Assembly: GCA_001643675.2 (NCBI GenBank)
Contig: LSRY02000027.1
Location: forward strand, 191,001 to 255,000
Length of the DNA stretch: 64,000 nucleotides
Reading direction: 5' to 3'
From: Monocercomonoides exilis
Taxonomy: Eukaryota; Preaxostyla; Oxymonadida; Polymastigidae
How positions within the stretch are numbered: position 1 is the first letter of the stretch; each line of letters starts with the position of its first letter. The notes below the pieces were generated by a model, which saw nothing but the letters and a program-made list of their open reading frames with translations, was not told the DNA's origin and made no database searches. Position numbers and translations under genes: made by a program. Below are positions 22,900 to 42,158 of this stretch, piece by piece.

Positions 22900-24284
22900 A
22901 AATTGTTTCAAATGATTTACTATTACAGCTTTGTATTATTTATGTTATTACTTATTATTTTGTTTTATAACTCATCTGTTTTTTAATTTGAATTATTTAA
23001 TAAATTTATTCTCTTATTAATTTGTTTTGAATATTTAATATTTGATAAATTGTTTCCATGGTTTAGATGTTATAACTTATTTATTGTTGATGTTGGTCAA
23101 GTTCCAATATTTTTCTTTTGTGAGTTTTGGTGATACGAATTTTTTTTGACGATTATTTTTGGTTATTTTATTGTTTTCAAAATTGTTATTTACGTTCTGC
23201 GTATAAATGTTGTTGCACATATGAATGTTTTATTCACTTGTCACAAAGATGTCAGATTTGCAAATTATGAGCTTTTTGTTTTTAATGATATTTTCTTTAC
23301 AAAACTGTTGTTTTCAGAATGGCTATTTTTTAACAATGATTGTGATGGAATACATTTAATCTTTGATTTTGTATTCATTTTATAATCAAGTTATATTTAA
23401 CCTGAACTGTCGTATTCAAGAGATTAATCTCACTGACAAAAATTAAAATACTTTTTTCAATAAGGATGATAACTGAAAAAAAATATAATTAGAAGAAAAA
23501 TAAATTAGTCATTCATCGATATAACTATAAAAATGTGAAAAAATTTCCAAAATGTTATAAAAATAGTTCAATTTGAAAATTAGCTCACAATTTTCATGAA
23601 AATACGTTTATCCTTGGAAACAAATATTTTTTGCAAATCATTATTAAAGAATAATAATTATGAAATTGTTTCAAGAAATTTGAATGATATGATTAGACTG
23701 TCTTCGCTTATCAAAAGCAATTTTTTACAAAAAAAGGAATTGAAAAGTGCTCTTAAATACAAGTGAAATGAGAAGAAAGGCATGTGAACTGACAGATGAA
23801 AATATGTTTTATAAAGAAAATTACAATTTTCAAATAAAAAATCTGCATTTGGTTCAACGCAGTCACATTCGTTTGCATGATCACATATTTTTAAGGAAAT
23901 TTATAAATTTGGAAAAAACATGGAATTTGAAATAATTCACATGATAAATACTTTCAACAAGTTAATGATAATATGAAATTTTGATGATAATATTGAAAGT
24001 TGCAGAATGTTTCCTGATCAGTGAAAAACAACAATTCGAAATTTGATTTCAAAAACATAAAAATAATTAAATGAATTTAAAATAAAAGTGTTTGAAAATT
24101 ATGAAAATAATTATCTTCATTTAAAAAAAGTTATTAAAAAAGACAAAATACATTTCTATCGCCAATCAAATATAAATGTACCACAAATCAATCAAAGTTA
24201 TCGTATACATCGATTATAACATTAAATAATCAACATTTTATATAATAAAAGCAAGTTTTCATTGAAAAACACTTGAAACAATTC

Positions 24285-24693
24285 TCACAAACCTCTATCA
24301 ATGCAGCTACTGAACTTTCGATTCGTTTTTCACATTTTAATGGAATTGATCAATAAATTAAAAAGCGAAATTTGTTGCTGAATAATTCAAATCCAAAAAA
24401 CTAATAAAGATATTTGAAAACACATTAACAAACAAGCGTGTGCATATTTTTTGAACTCTTCTTTTTTTCTTTTTCAGTAAATATAGATAAAGTTCTTTTC
24501 CAAATTAAAATATTATAAATCCATTTTTCTGAAAGTCTTTTTATAAAAAAATAAAATATATAATTTTTTTGAATAAGTTTCAATCAAATTCACTATCAAT
24601 GAACAACTGTGACAAGCAAAAATAAATATCTCTATTTTCAAGAAATTTGCAGGGGGCGGGTTTGGCACCAGGGTGCGGGTTAAGCACCCATGG
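24285..24693 (-). repeat. Right terminal inverted repeat
   Basis: Mirror copy of the left repeat, no mismatch seen over 409 bp. It places a stop codon downstream of the broken host frame (reading ...KKLPWVLNPHPG and on to a TAA/TGA within the repeat). Confidence 0.92.
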
Positions 24694-24946
24694 TAATTTC
24701 TTTTCTTCAATCATTTCGTAGATTTTGTTGAAATTCTTTGTTGTGAATATAGAATAAAGTTCTTCATTGTCCATCTCATCCATAGCTTTGTTCGTTTCTT
24801 CGATTTTCTGTTTCTGCACTTCGTAATCACAATTTCCAAGTTCATTAAACAGTTCTTCGAAAACAATGAAAATAGAAAAATAAAAATCATCAGAAATTCA
24901 AATGCAACAACAATTGCAAACCAGAAAACTTATTTTCGAATTTCAT

Positions 24947-27219
24947 GTTCTTCTATTTTTTGTGAAATATTATGTTCAGAAAACATTGAATGTTTACCAT
25001 TTTCATAAAAAATTTACAACAAAGATAGCATAATTTGGAAATGAAATTTTAAAACAGAATTTCAATATTAGTACTCATACAATTATTTTAGATGTTGATA
25101 TTTTGTTTTGATTTGTAACTTCAAACAAAACCAACTGTTTTTAAAATTCTTTTTTGCAATGGAATATTTGATCTTGATTTTGAAAAATCCAAAATAAACT
25201 ATTCACATACTGAGATAACGATAAAAAAAATTGTACGACACGGCAATTCTGGTATCAGTTTTACGAGAGCAATATGGAACAATTATTCAAAGATCGTGAA
25301 ACAATATATTGTTCAAATTATCAATCTTTTCTTTGCAGATAAACAGCGAGGAAGAGAGCTGGACGTTGAGATTCATACATGAGAGAGAATAATAAACAAA
25401 AATTGATATTTAACTCGTGTTTCATTGGAATAAGTGGTAAATGCATATTTATTAAAGAGTCGATTGGACCAATATGAGAAAGTCAGAAAAGAGCACATAA
25501 ATGAAGGGAAAGAATATAAATGGATCTTTATTAGAACTTATTAGAAAGAAGATCGATAATCAAGCGTTATTAGTGATATTCAAGAAATTGACAGGATGGA
25601 AAGGATGTAATATTTGCTAAAATTGGATAAAGAAGAGGAAAATGAAGGGCGTTTGAAGTCAAAAAATTCGAAAAAAATGTTTCTTATAAAACAATCAGTT
25701 ATACTTGCATTTTTGAAAACAAGAAACTCTCTCATTGCTCTTTTATAGGGAACGTAGATTGTAGTTTTTATATTTTTTATTTTATTTTATTTTTTGAAAA
25801 CTAAATTATCAACAAATGAAATGCAGATGATTTGGCTTTTCCAATTATGAGGACTTATAAGTGGTAGAACTTGCATTTGTTAAAATTTATCTATTCCAAA
25901 TGTGTTTGTCGCATGGTTATGAGCAATAATTTCATTCAAGTTCTCATGTTTCATCTTCTCGAAACTATATGAACATGCATAATATTTATCTATCTTCTTT
26001 CTACTCCTTCTTTATGTTCCTCTGTATCTTCTTCATGCTCTTCTTCTTGATTCTCATAATCATTATTAAAGAAAGATTAAAATCATCTCCAAGATTTTCT
26101 TGATCGTAATTATCTTTTAATAAATGTCAAATATCTCATTCAGACATGAGACAAACAAAACATGAAAGCTCTTGTTGGATGACATGTTCATTGACTGTTG
26201 GATTTCCAAATGAAATCCGTTCTTGAATTGAATATTTCCCGTTTTTAACTATATTTTAATGTAATTCAAAGATACAACTTTGAATTGATGACGTGCAAAA
26301 TTAATTCTCATGCAGCTTATAAACACACTAATTGATATAAACATTTTAATCAGATTTGATTTTAATAATTATTCTTATTGGTTTATTAAGAAAATGATAA
26401 TAAATACAGGTTTTTTTTCATAACGATTAATTACTGGCTGTGAGGAAAAAATGAACTGAATAAAAAAATTGAATTTCATAAAAATAAGTGACAACTAATA
26501 TTTTATTTTTAGAGAAATATTTTATCAAAATTCTACTGCGAATTTTTTATTGTTATTGCAAAACTTAATTTGCATTTTCACTCTGAAACATCTCCTTCCT
26601 GTAAAACAAATATGCAATTTGTTGTTTTCAAACAAACTTACAATAATAAAAGCTTTCACTTTCGCAAAACAAATTCGTAACAATCGTTATTCCTTTGAAT
26701 TCTTGAAACTTTATGTAAAATGCTACAATCAAATATCTATAAAATTCTTTCAAAACAAATAAAAAAATAATTAATTTTACAAAGAAACGACAGTATCACA
26801 ATTAGTTGTCTTTCAACCCATATGAACCATCATCTCGTTTGCAGACACTCGAAAAAAAAATGTAATTCATAAAAAATACTCGTAACCCCAAATTATAACA
26901 CAAAAAAGAAAATATATTGTAAACACTCAACAAATTAGTAAATAAATATGAATAAATTAAAATCAAATCACAAAATGAAATAAAGCAAACATATGAACAA
27001 CAAAAATTGAAGTGTAAAAAAGCGGAAAATTCAAAGGAAATAAATTTGATATACATAAACAAGTCAACTTCACTCTTGTATTTTGAACTACTTTTCACAC
27101 ATTACAGCGATAAAATTATTATTTAAGCATAATTCTTCTTTTGAATGTCTCAATATTCAACATTTGAAACACATTTCTTTTTGACATTTCAATCAACAAT
27201 TTTCTTGTATACAACTCTT
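24947..27219. other. AT-rich intergenic region, no gene identified
   Basis: About 2.3 kb with no supported gene. Between 25250 and 25760 there are short open stretches with ordinary codons but frequent stops in every frame (for example ELIRKKIDNQALLVIF on the plus strand), possibly a long-decayed gene. The rest is simple A/T sequence next to the cyclin gene's 3' end. Confidence 0.5.
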
Positions 27220-30200
27220 TCATAAAGAGGCAGCAGTAGAAATGCCTTCTAATGCCTTGTTTCCTTCGCTCTTTCCAGTCAGATCGAGTTTTTCACTGCA
27301 AGAATGAGACGAGTCAAGAGATGGGGAGTTCTTCACTGGAGTCGAAGCACCAGCCACACAGCCAGAAAAGGAGAGAAACAGAAGAGAAGACGAAGAAGAA
27401 GGAGGAGGTGTTGAAGAAGAAGAGAAAGGAGAAGACGACGACGAAACAGAAGGCAGCGATGAAGAGAGTGAAACATCTGTTTTCTGTTCGCCTTGACCAG
27501 AAGAAGTGCTTGAGCTATTAGAATGACGAGAAGAACGATGCACATCAGACGATTCTGGAAAGAGCACATTCCGATAAGATCCATCAACAGATGAAAGTGT
27601 CATTTTTGGATCAACCTCTTCATTTTGTGCATGTTGTTCCGTATTCTCTTTGGAGGTGCTGTGAGAAGAATGCAATCTGCCATCTTGTTTGACATCACAT
27701 GCCCTGCTGTTCTTCATCTGAGAGTTCATCAATTCTAAACATGACTCAATCTTGCGGTGGAGATAGAGCACTTCCTTCTGAAGCTGCTGCTGCTGAAGAA
27801 CCAAAGAGACAAGAACACTCGACGAGATGGTTGTGTATTGCTGTGCTTGTGGAAAGGAACTACACTCAAAGTGAGTTGCAGAAGAAGAGACTCCAACAGG
27901 AAGAGGAAGAGGAAGAGGAAGAGTATTATGAATAGGAATAGGAATATGAGGAGGAGGAGGAGGAGGAGGTGGTGGTGGTAGAGGCAAAGAACGATTTAAT
28001 TGATTTGAACGAGAAGATGGAAGAGAAGGAGGAGGAGGAGGAGAAGGCAAATGAGGTAGAAACGAGAGAAAAGGAAGTGGCAGCTTGGGAGGTGGAACAG
28101 AAAAACTAACAGAAGAAGACGACTTTGATGAAAGAGAATCATTTAAATTGCAGCTGGATGTGCTGCTCAAAAATGTATTCACATTTTTATTCGCACCAAA
28201 TGCTGAAATTTGAGGGAATGATTTTGAGTCTGCTGTTGTGTTAGTTGCAGAATTAGACGTAGACACCGACGAGGAAAGAGAAGATTGCACTTCTCGTTCT
28301 TTTTGTCTGTCAGAACTTGAAGTCTTTTCTTGACACAGATTGTTTGCTTTAAGTGTGTCACTTTGAGAAAAGCAGAGATTTGACAAAGAATCAGAACAGA
28401 TGCAATTAGAGGCAGCATTTCTATTGTCAGATGGAATGATGCTATTTGCAGGAGGATGATGAAGTGGATGAGAGGAATGATCAACAAAAGCATTCGAAGA
28501 GTTACATCTTTTGGATGTGTCAGATGACAATCTCTTGTTGATTGAAGAAGTGTCTCTTTCAGACGAAGATAAATTAGTTGAATGAGAGGCAGATGATAAT
28601 GACATAAAATTTGTGGATGCAGATGAAGATGGTAATGAAGACGACAGCGCAGATAATGATGAAGACGAAGGAGGAGGCAGAGGAGGAAGTCCAAGTGACG
28701 AAAGATTGCAAAGCTGCTTTGAGCTTATCAAACTTTGCTGCGTGTTATTTAAAGGCATTTGGTGCGACATTTTTGACTCAGAAGATGAAGAAGCCAACTG
28801 AATTTGCTGCTTTTGCTGTGGAGGGGGCGGAAGGAACAGAGGCAGAGCTGATGGAAATATATTAGCCTCAGCAGAAGGAATACGTACAGAATGTCCCAAA
28901 GAAACTGATTTTTGATTAATTTCAGTTGATGGACTGTGTTGATTCTGAGAAGGAGAAGACTTTATGATTGAAGATGGCTTCATATCCGCCTTTTGTGTGA
29001 ACTGTTGATTTTCTTTGCAATTTAGTTGGTTGGTTGTTGTGGATGTGGAATGAGTCAAAGTTATTCTATCCAATTTTTGACTGACCGCTGGTAATGTTTC
29101 TTTTTCTTCATCTTTTTCTTTTCCCTTTTCTTTTTCTTTCGGAGGTACACTCACAAAATCTGCAGACATAGTCAATTGCGATGAAGTTGTATTATCAGTC
29201 TCAATTGCAATGTGTGGATTAATTATTCCTATTGTCTTTTTATTCATCGGAGGAGCAGATGCATTCATTTGGAATCGAGTTGAGTCAGCCACTGCTGTTG
29301 ACACAGGATTAGAACTGTGAGATGTCAGAAGAGACTGACTGAGAGAATTCTGCTGCACAAGAGACGCCTCTTCTGCTGTCTTGTTGCTGACAGTCGATAA
29401 CACAGAGGAAGAAATAGACTGCTCCAAACGAGGTGAAATGTTTGTGGATTTGGCAGAGTCCTTTTTGGTTATGAGTTTGGTTGATGCTCCAGAAGAATAA
29501 AGCGAAGAGGCAGAAGAAGAAGATGATGATGATGAAGACGAATGATTTAATGACGAGAACAGTTTAGAGGGAGAAAAAGAATTTTGAAGCGATGGTACTG
29601 GAGTTGCTGAAGCGGTTGAAGATGAAGGAGAAGATGCACTATTAATTGTAAAGCTGCTTTTTTGCTTCTCACAAGGAGATGCAACTTTCAAAGGACTTGA
29701 AAAATCATTTGTTAATACATGATTGGGGCTGCAGTATATCGTATATATTCGCTTCTTAAATTTCGAAAAAAGCGTTAAATCCACATATAGATTCCATTTC
29801 ATTTTCATAAAAAATTGTAACTCTAAATAGCACAGCTCCTTGACATGAACTCCTCCCTTTGAAGCATAAAATGTATTTGGATAATATTTATCATCATAAT
29901 ATTTTATTGCCAATAAAACGCTAAAAATATTTCAATAATGATAACAATGCAAAAAATCCATAAACCATTTTGAAAGATCAAACCTTGCAAGATATGCCCG
30001 ATGAATACTTCTTTCATTAATTCTCATAATTTTTGCCTTCTTTATTTGTTCAAGATAATAAGCAGCCAAAGCAAAACAAACTGGATTGCAGACAAAATTT
30101 TTCATAAGCCTATTTTCAAACGAAAATATGAAAATAAAAAATTGCAAAAATATGCATACATTTGCAAATATTGACTGATATTTAGTGAAGGAGGATTAAT

Positions 30201-30329
30201 TGTAACGAAGGTTTGATCCTCTGGGCAAGTATCTTGAAAGTTCTCGTTGTCTTTAACAATGGCTGTTAAATAGCAGGATACTGTGTAATACGTTTCAAGA
30301 AATAAATTTTCGCATGGCTTCACTTCCAT
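27220..30329 (-). CDS. Pho80/PCL-type cyclin with long serine-rich tail, 998 aa
   Basis: Exons 30160-30329, 29984-30109 and 27220-29920 (170+126+2,701 nt), donors GTATGC and GTTTGA, acceptors TAG. The cyclin box spans about residues 1-165: helices around ISQYLQM, PVCFALAAYYLEQI, SIHRAYLASVLLAIKYYDD, then YYPNTFYASKGGVHVKEL and CYLELQFFMKMKWNLYV. The L..A.K..DD...N..YA..GG...KEL..LE pattern marks the Pho80-like (P/U-type) family that partners CDKs such as Pho85 or CDK14-16. The remaining 800 residues are Ser-, Pro- and Asn-rich low complexity with poly-Pro and a late coiled-coil segment, likely disordered and phosphorylated. The start is the ATG after an in-frame TAG; that TAG closely resembles an intron acceptor, so an upstream exon is possible. 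Confidence 0.85.
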
Positions 30330-30595
30330 CTCATTTGGACTCTAAAATATCAGAAAAAAACAAGAAAAAAAAAATCTGATTCAAATTATTCTTTATGGGA
30401 AATTGAAGAAAAAACCTATAAAAATTTTTGTTGGTGAATACTCTTTATTTATTCATGGAGATGTGAATATATGCAACTTCAACTTCATTAGAATGGGTTG
30501 GAAAAAAATATGAAAAATCACAAAAATCAACAGCAATCTTCAGCAAAATCTGGAAACAAATATTACCCTAAAAGGAACAAGTATATAGCAACACT

Positions 30596-31367
30596 ATGCA
30601 CAGCGGTTACATGTGGAATAAATGTGTCTTCATTCTTATCATAATAGTGTTAATAGTTTTGTAAATGACGGCTTTTTCGTTCAAAGATTGCATCTATTTT
30701 CCCCAGATTTATTGAATATTTTCCTCAAGAAATTGCATACGAGTTTTGGACAGATTGGATTTGGTGCGGATTGATAACTTTTGTCACACTATTTTTGTGT
30801 GTTATTCTTTGGATAAAGGTTATTAAAAAACAAGAAATTGTGAAGCATATACCAACTTTCAAGTTTGCTATAATTTAAAAATATTTTTGGATGAATTTAT
30901 ACTATTACTGCAAAATTTTGATTTTTTTTTAAAAAAAGGTACGTCTATGTTTTGCTTGCCTTTTTACTGATTGTTCAATGTTGTGCAAATCGCACAAAAG
31001 CAGCGTGGTTTTTGCTATATCTCGTATGAAGATTATTATCTCATTCCATTTCATTATTTATCTTCATCTGAAATTCTTAGTTACCGAGTTTTGGATTTTA
31101 TGTTCTTTATCAAGCATTTCTACGAGTTAGGCATCCTGAACGCTATAAAATTGTATGCAACATTCATTTGCATTCGACTAAATATATTATTGACAATAAT
31201 TTTGTTTTCAAAAGGATGATGAAGAATTAAGAAAGGAAGACGAAGCATTTGCTGAACATCAACGAAAATGGAACGCCCAACATTCAACGAGAAGAGTACG
31301 TACAACTACTTCTATTACAGACAAGCCATACAGAAAGAATAGATCATTGCCAAAAACAAAAAAATGA
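30596..31367 (+). CDS. Small predicted membrane protein, 130 aa
   Basis: Exons 30596-30660, 30707-30796, 30939-31023 and 31215-31367 (65+90+85+153 nt). The spliced protein begins MHSGYMWNKCVFILIIIVLI, giving one membrane segment or signal anchor (about 8-28). A second hydrophobic region follows around 40-72 (WIWCGLITFVTLFLYVYVLL and on). The tail is hydrophilic, acidic (DDEELRKEDEAF) and then basic (PYRKNRSLPKTKK), suggesting an ER-type small subunit with cytosolic tail. I do not recognise the family. Introns 1 and 2 were chosen to keep the hydrophobic frame; donors are GTAAAT, GTGTGT and GTATGA. Divergent from the cyclin, 266 bp apart. Confidence 0.55.
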
Positions 31368-31839
31368 TTTGAAAGACGAAAAACAAATACAAAATGAATC
31401 AAAAAAGTTGTTCGAAATGAAATAGAAATAGTTAAAAATTGACAAAGAACAATGACTTTGCAATTTTATTGAACGAAATGTTTAAAGAATTTCGTGCTTT
31501 AACGAAGATTACTCAAATTATTACTCCTGCAAAATAGCCAATTTAAGAAATTATGTCTAATTTCTGAGAAGTTCTGTTGTAATTGATCTTTCATTTCAAA
31601 GAACATATTGTTTATTTCCAAGAATTTGATATTTTGAATCACATTTCAAAAAGAATATTGCATTTGATTTGAGTTAATGAATATAAGAATCAATCTTTCT
31701 CATTCTTTTCGAGCTTTATGGGGAAAAAAATTCCCATGTGACGAACATTTTTTCATCTGCATTATGAATATTTATTTTATTGGTATAAGCAAAAGTTTTT
31801 CAAATGAATACCCATTACATAATTTTTAGATTTACGTTT
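31368..31839 (+). other. Short intergenic region upstream of the AAA ATPase
   Basis: 472 bp of A/T-rich sequence without a gene; the 3' side of the membrane-protein gene and the promoter side of the ATPase gene. No motif stands out. Confidence 0.6.
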
Positions 31840-34610
<2,771 letters not shown>

Positions 34611-34840
34611 AAACCAAAAAGAATAAGCAGCATTTTGTTGCTAAAGTATTTTTATTCAATAATTTTTTTATTTAGTTATTTTTTCTTTTTCAATGAAAAT
34701 TGTTAAGCGTTTATGATTGGTGGAAGATGTGGTTGTTGTGATCTGAACATTATTTGTTGAATTTTTTTGGCTTATTTACACTTTTATTTTGAATTTTATT
34801 CTTTTTGCATTAAAAGACATAAATTTACGCATCTTTTTTA

Positions 34841-39754
<4,914 letters not shown>

Positions 39755-40266
39755 AGAAAGAATTTGCATCGTAGTGTTTATTACGATTTATTAAATTATC
39801 TTTTTCTTTTCTTTATTTTTTTACAAGATTGTTTTTGCTTATTTTATATGGTTTGGATTTGTTTTTTATTTGAGATTTCTTGTCCACAAGTGAAAGTTTT
39901 TACGATTCTCATATCACAAATTCGATTTAATTCCTTTCAATGATTTAATTTATTTATTTATTTATTTATTTTTGAAAAACATGAAACATCAAATCATTTT
40001 AATCTTCTCAATACATCATGATTTAATTGAGACGCAAAAATTTGTGATACGTGGAGCTTCAAATGAATCATCAACGTTTCAATTAATGAAGACTTCACAC
40101 CAATTTTGATTTAAACGCTAAGGTCAAAACAGATCTGATTCATTTTCATCTCTAATTTAAGCCTTTTGGTGATCCAGCTTTACTGTTATTTCTTCCTTTA
40201 GTTCATAACAGTCTCTGAATCTATACTTTTCTCGTCCTTTTAGTACGTTGATAACTACGCGAACTT
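39755..40266. other. Convergent intergenic region
   Basis: About 510 bp between the 3' ends of the RCC1-like and acetyltransferase genes. Holds only A/T-rich sequence with a short (TTTA) run near 39949-39972; no gene seen. Confidence 0.7.
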
Positions 40267-40963
40267 TCATAATACTGTGCAGAAACTGTACGGCTTATCA
40301 ATCTCCATTACGAACATAAAGGCATCCCCGTATCTCCCGTTTCCAAATTTATACAAAGCACTATTTCAGAAACAAATAATTCACAACACAATAATCCAAA
40401 ACAACGCTCATTTTTAAAGATAATAGTGCACAAACCGTATTGGATGAGATTGAATAAAACCACATTTTTTATAAAATTTAATTGCTGCATCATTCGCAAC
40501 TGATGCGTGAAGATAGATCAAAACTGTATTTTTTTGTTGAATGCAATCAACAATAACCAAATCCATTAATTTTTTTGCTAATCCCTGACGACGTAATTCT
40601 TTTCGTACCCCTAGCAACAATATATGAAAAGCAGTATCGTAATGATCACCCCATCCCCTCTTTCGTTTAGTCATGCTCCACGCAGGTTGCTGAATAATTT
40701 TTTGTGAAATTTTTTGAGAAAAAATAATTCCAATCATTTCAAACTTCAACTTGAACTCCGTACTCAAATTGTCCTAACATTAGCGCAAGAATTTTATTGC
40801 CTTTTGTAACAATAGCTTTTGTTTGATATTTCCCAGGATAACGACAAATTTGATAAGAAAATTCAGGGGGATATTTAACAGGAAACCATTCATCAAAAAG
40901 TTTTATAATCTGCTCTTCATCCCCTCTTTGAAGAGGACGAATAATTGATTCTTCAACATCCAT
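40267..40963 (-). CDS. NAA60-like N-terminal acetyltransferase (GNAT fold), 188 aa
   Basis: Exons 40745-40963, 40436-40689 and 40267-40360 (219+254+94 nt), donors GTTTGA and GTTTGT. The start is MDVEESIIRPL. IIRPLQRGDEEQI then DEWFPVKYPPEF matches the NAA60 pattern L..D...V...C.DWFPI.YP. The acetyl-CoA loop is present as GVRKELRRQGLAKKLM (R-x-x-G-x-A), followed by IYLHASVANDAAIKFYKKCGF, the usual beta-6/alpha-4 block. The spliced end YKFGNGRYGDAFMFVMEI fits the family's G..KDGF.YVL ending. NAA60 acetylates N-termini of transmembrane proteins on the cytosolic Golgi side in animals. The C-terminal membrane helices of animal NAA60 are missing, so location here is unknown. Confidence 0.85.
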
Positions 40964-42158
40964 TTTTGTAAAGGAAATCTTTGATAAATAGTTCAAAAAC
41001 AGTCTGTACCAAAAAAATATTGATCATCCCATGCTTATTAAAAATGACAAAGTTAATTTTTAATTATATAAATGAATAATGAATAAAAAACTTGATTTCA
41101 CGTTGAAAATGAAGTTATTGCTATTTTTATGGTATAGGCATGTTCCACATTGTTTATTGTTTGTTGCTCAAAAGTTCATTTACAGATTTTGCTGTTATTT
41201 AATCTCATATTCTTTCATTATCATTCTCACTCGAATAAGGTCCAATAAGAGAATGTTCTTGTTATAATCTTTGGACGCCAATTTGAATTTTTAATGATAA
41301 CTTATGGATTCATGTTTATTTCATGCAGTGTCTATTTTTAACAAATTGAACTTGTTTCTTTAAACATATGTTTATTTTATCCTCTGAACGGGTATTAAAC
41401 TGTTTTATAAGCGCATTTCACTTCAAAATCTCAGAATAAATTGGAATATTGATTTATGAATGTTGTACTTATTTCATTATTCTTTATTTTCATTAAATTT
41501 TTATGGATAAAATGAGGAAATATCTCATTGATCATGCTTTGGAATCAAGAAAATATGTATTTTCATTTCTCGTTAATCGAAAGTGTCAACACAAATGTTT
41601 ATAATTTTTTTTATTTAGTCTCTAAACACATCAAAATTAACAAAAAATTAAAAAACTTTCATTGTGATGAAAAATCAAAGTTTTGAAAGCAAAATTATAA
41701 GTACATAATCTTTCTTTAAACATATAAATCATATCTTTCAATAATAAATCCAATACTTAAGGAAAATCAAATGAAGAAGTTATAATGTTGTTTTCAACAC
41801 ATGAAAAGCATATGAAGGATATATTCTATAATGAAATGATAGAAAAAATTGCTTATTTAAAGATTGCACAAAATAAAAGTTAATTTTGAAACTCATTTAT
41901 TTTGAAAAAAAAAAAAAAAAAAGATAGAAAGAAAGAAATAAATTAATAAATAAAAATCAATAAAAATAAAATTAAATAAAAAAACAAAATTAAAATCATT
42001 TTTGATAACAATGCAACTTTCAAAAAACAAAGAAAATACAAAAATATCGATTCAGAGAATTGATCAACCCTTGAGAAAATTGATAAATTCGCATTTTTAT
42101 TTTGCAATGTAGAACTTTAAAGTTTTTGCAATTCTTGCCTTAGTATTTTTATTGAGCA
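40964..42158. other. AT-rich divergent intergenic region
   Basis: About 1.2 kb between the acetyltransferase start and the protease start. Contains an A-rich tract near 41908-41990 and short open frames without recognisable features. I see no gene. Confidence 0.6.

Larger units (their letters stand above)
22491..24693. mobile_element. Non-autonomous DNA transposon with 409-bp terminal inverted repeats and TA duplication
   Basis: A 2,203-bp insertion lies inside a coding exon. Its first 409 bp (22491-22899) are a perfect reverse complement of its last 409 bp (24285-24693), and weaker similarity continues about 11 bp further in. The ends read CCATGGGTGCTTAACCCGCA. The element is flanked by TA at 22489-22490 and TA at 24694-24695, and removing it with one TA restores the host frame. 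TA duplication is typical of the Tc1/mariner/IS630 superfamily. The 1.4-kb interior is AT-rich and shows no transposase, so it must have been mobilised in trans or be a large MITE-like derivative. Perfect repeats imply recent insertion. CCATGG at both ends could instead be taken as a 6-bp duplication, but that would leave the host gene out of frame. Confidence 0.88.
21335..24946 (-). pseudogene. Lineage-specific helical-family gene split by a 2.2-kb insertion
   Basis: Exon 1 is 24922-24946 (MKFENKFS, donor GTTTGC). Exon 2 begins at 24854 and is cut at 24694 by the insertion 22491-24693. It resumes at 22490 and ends at 22156. Exon 3 is 21335-22102. Leaving out the insertion and one TA, the parts total 1,287 nt (429 codons) in one frame, and the break point restores KKL-SLENANLLLKH, which aligns with KKKLSMGNAILLLKR in the intact paralogue at 58373-59799. 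Read through the insertion, the frame ends within the terminal repeat. Conserved blocks are ICVPCLLKVAL, EVEMALLAL, YHQEH, AYQSAWKFLI and MEEEGYEDIITSFHK. The protein is almost all alpha-helical and of unknown function. Confidence 0.88.

Noticed and set aside
23146-23935. Two short plus-strand frames inside the mobile element (79 and 62 codons)
   Set aside because: No DDE/DDD transposase or helix-turn-helix features; composition matches random AT-rich sequence.
22491-24693. CCATGG at both ends as a 6-bp target duplication
   Set aside because: CCATGG is a palindrome and part of the inverted ends; only the TA interpretation restores the host reading frame and matches the paralogue.
22491-24693. 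The insertion acting as a new intron (introner-like)
   Set aside because: The only GT/AG pair at its ends would leave about 17 extra bases and shift the frame.
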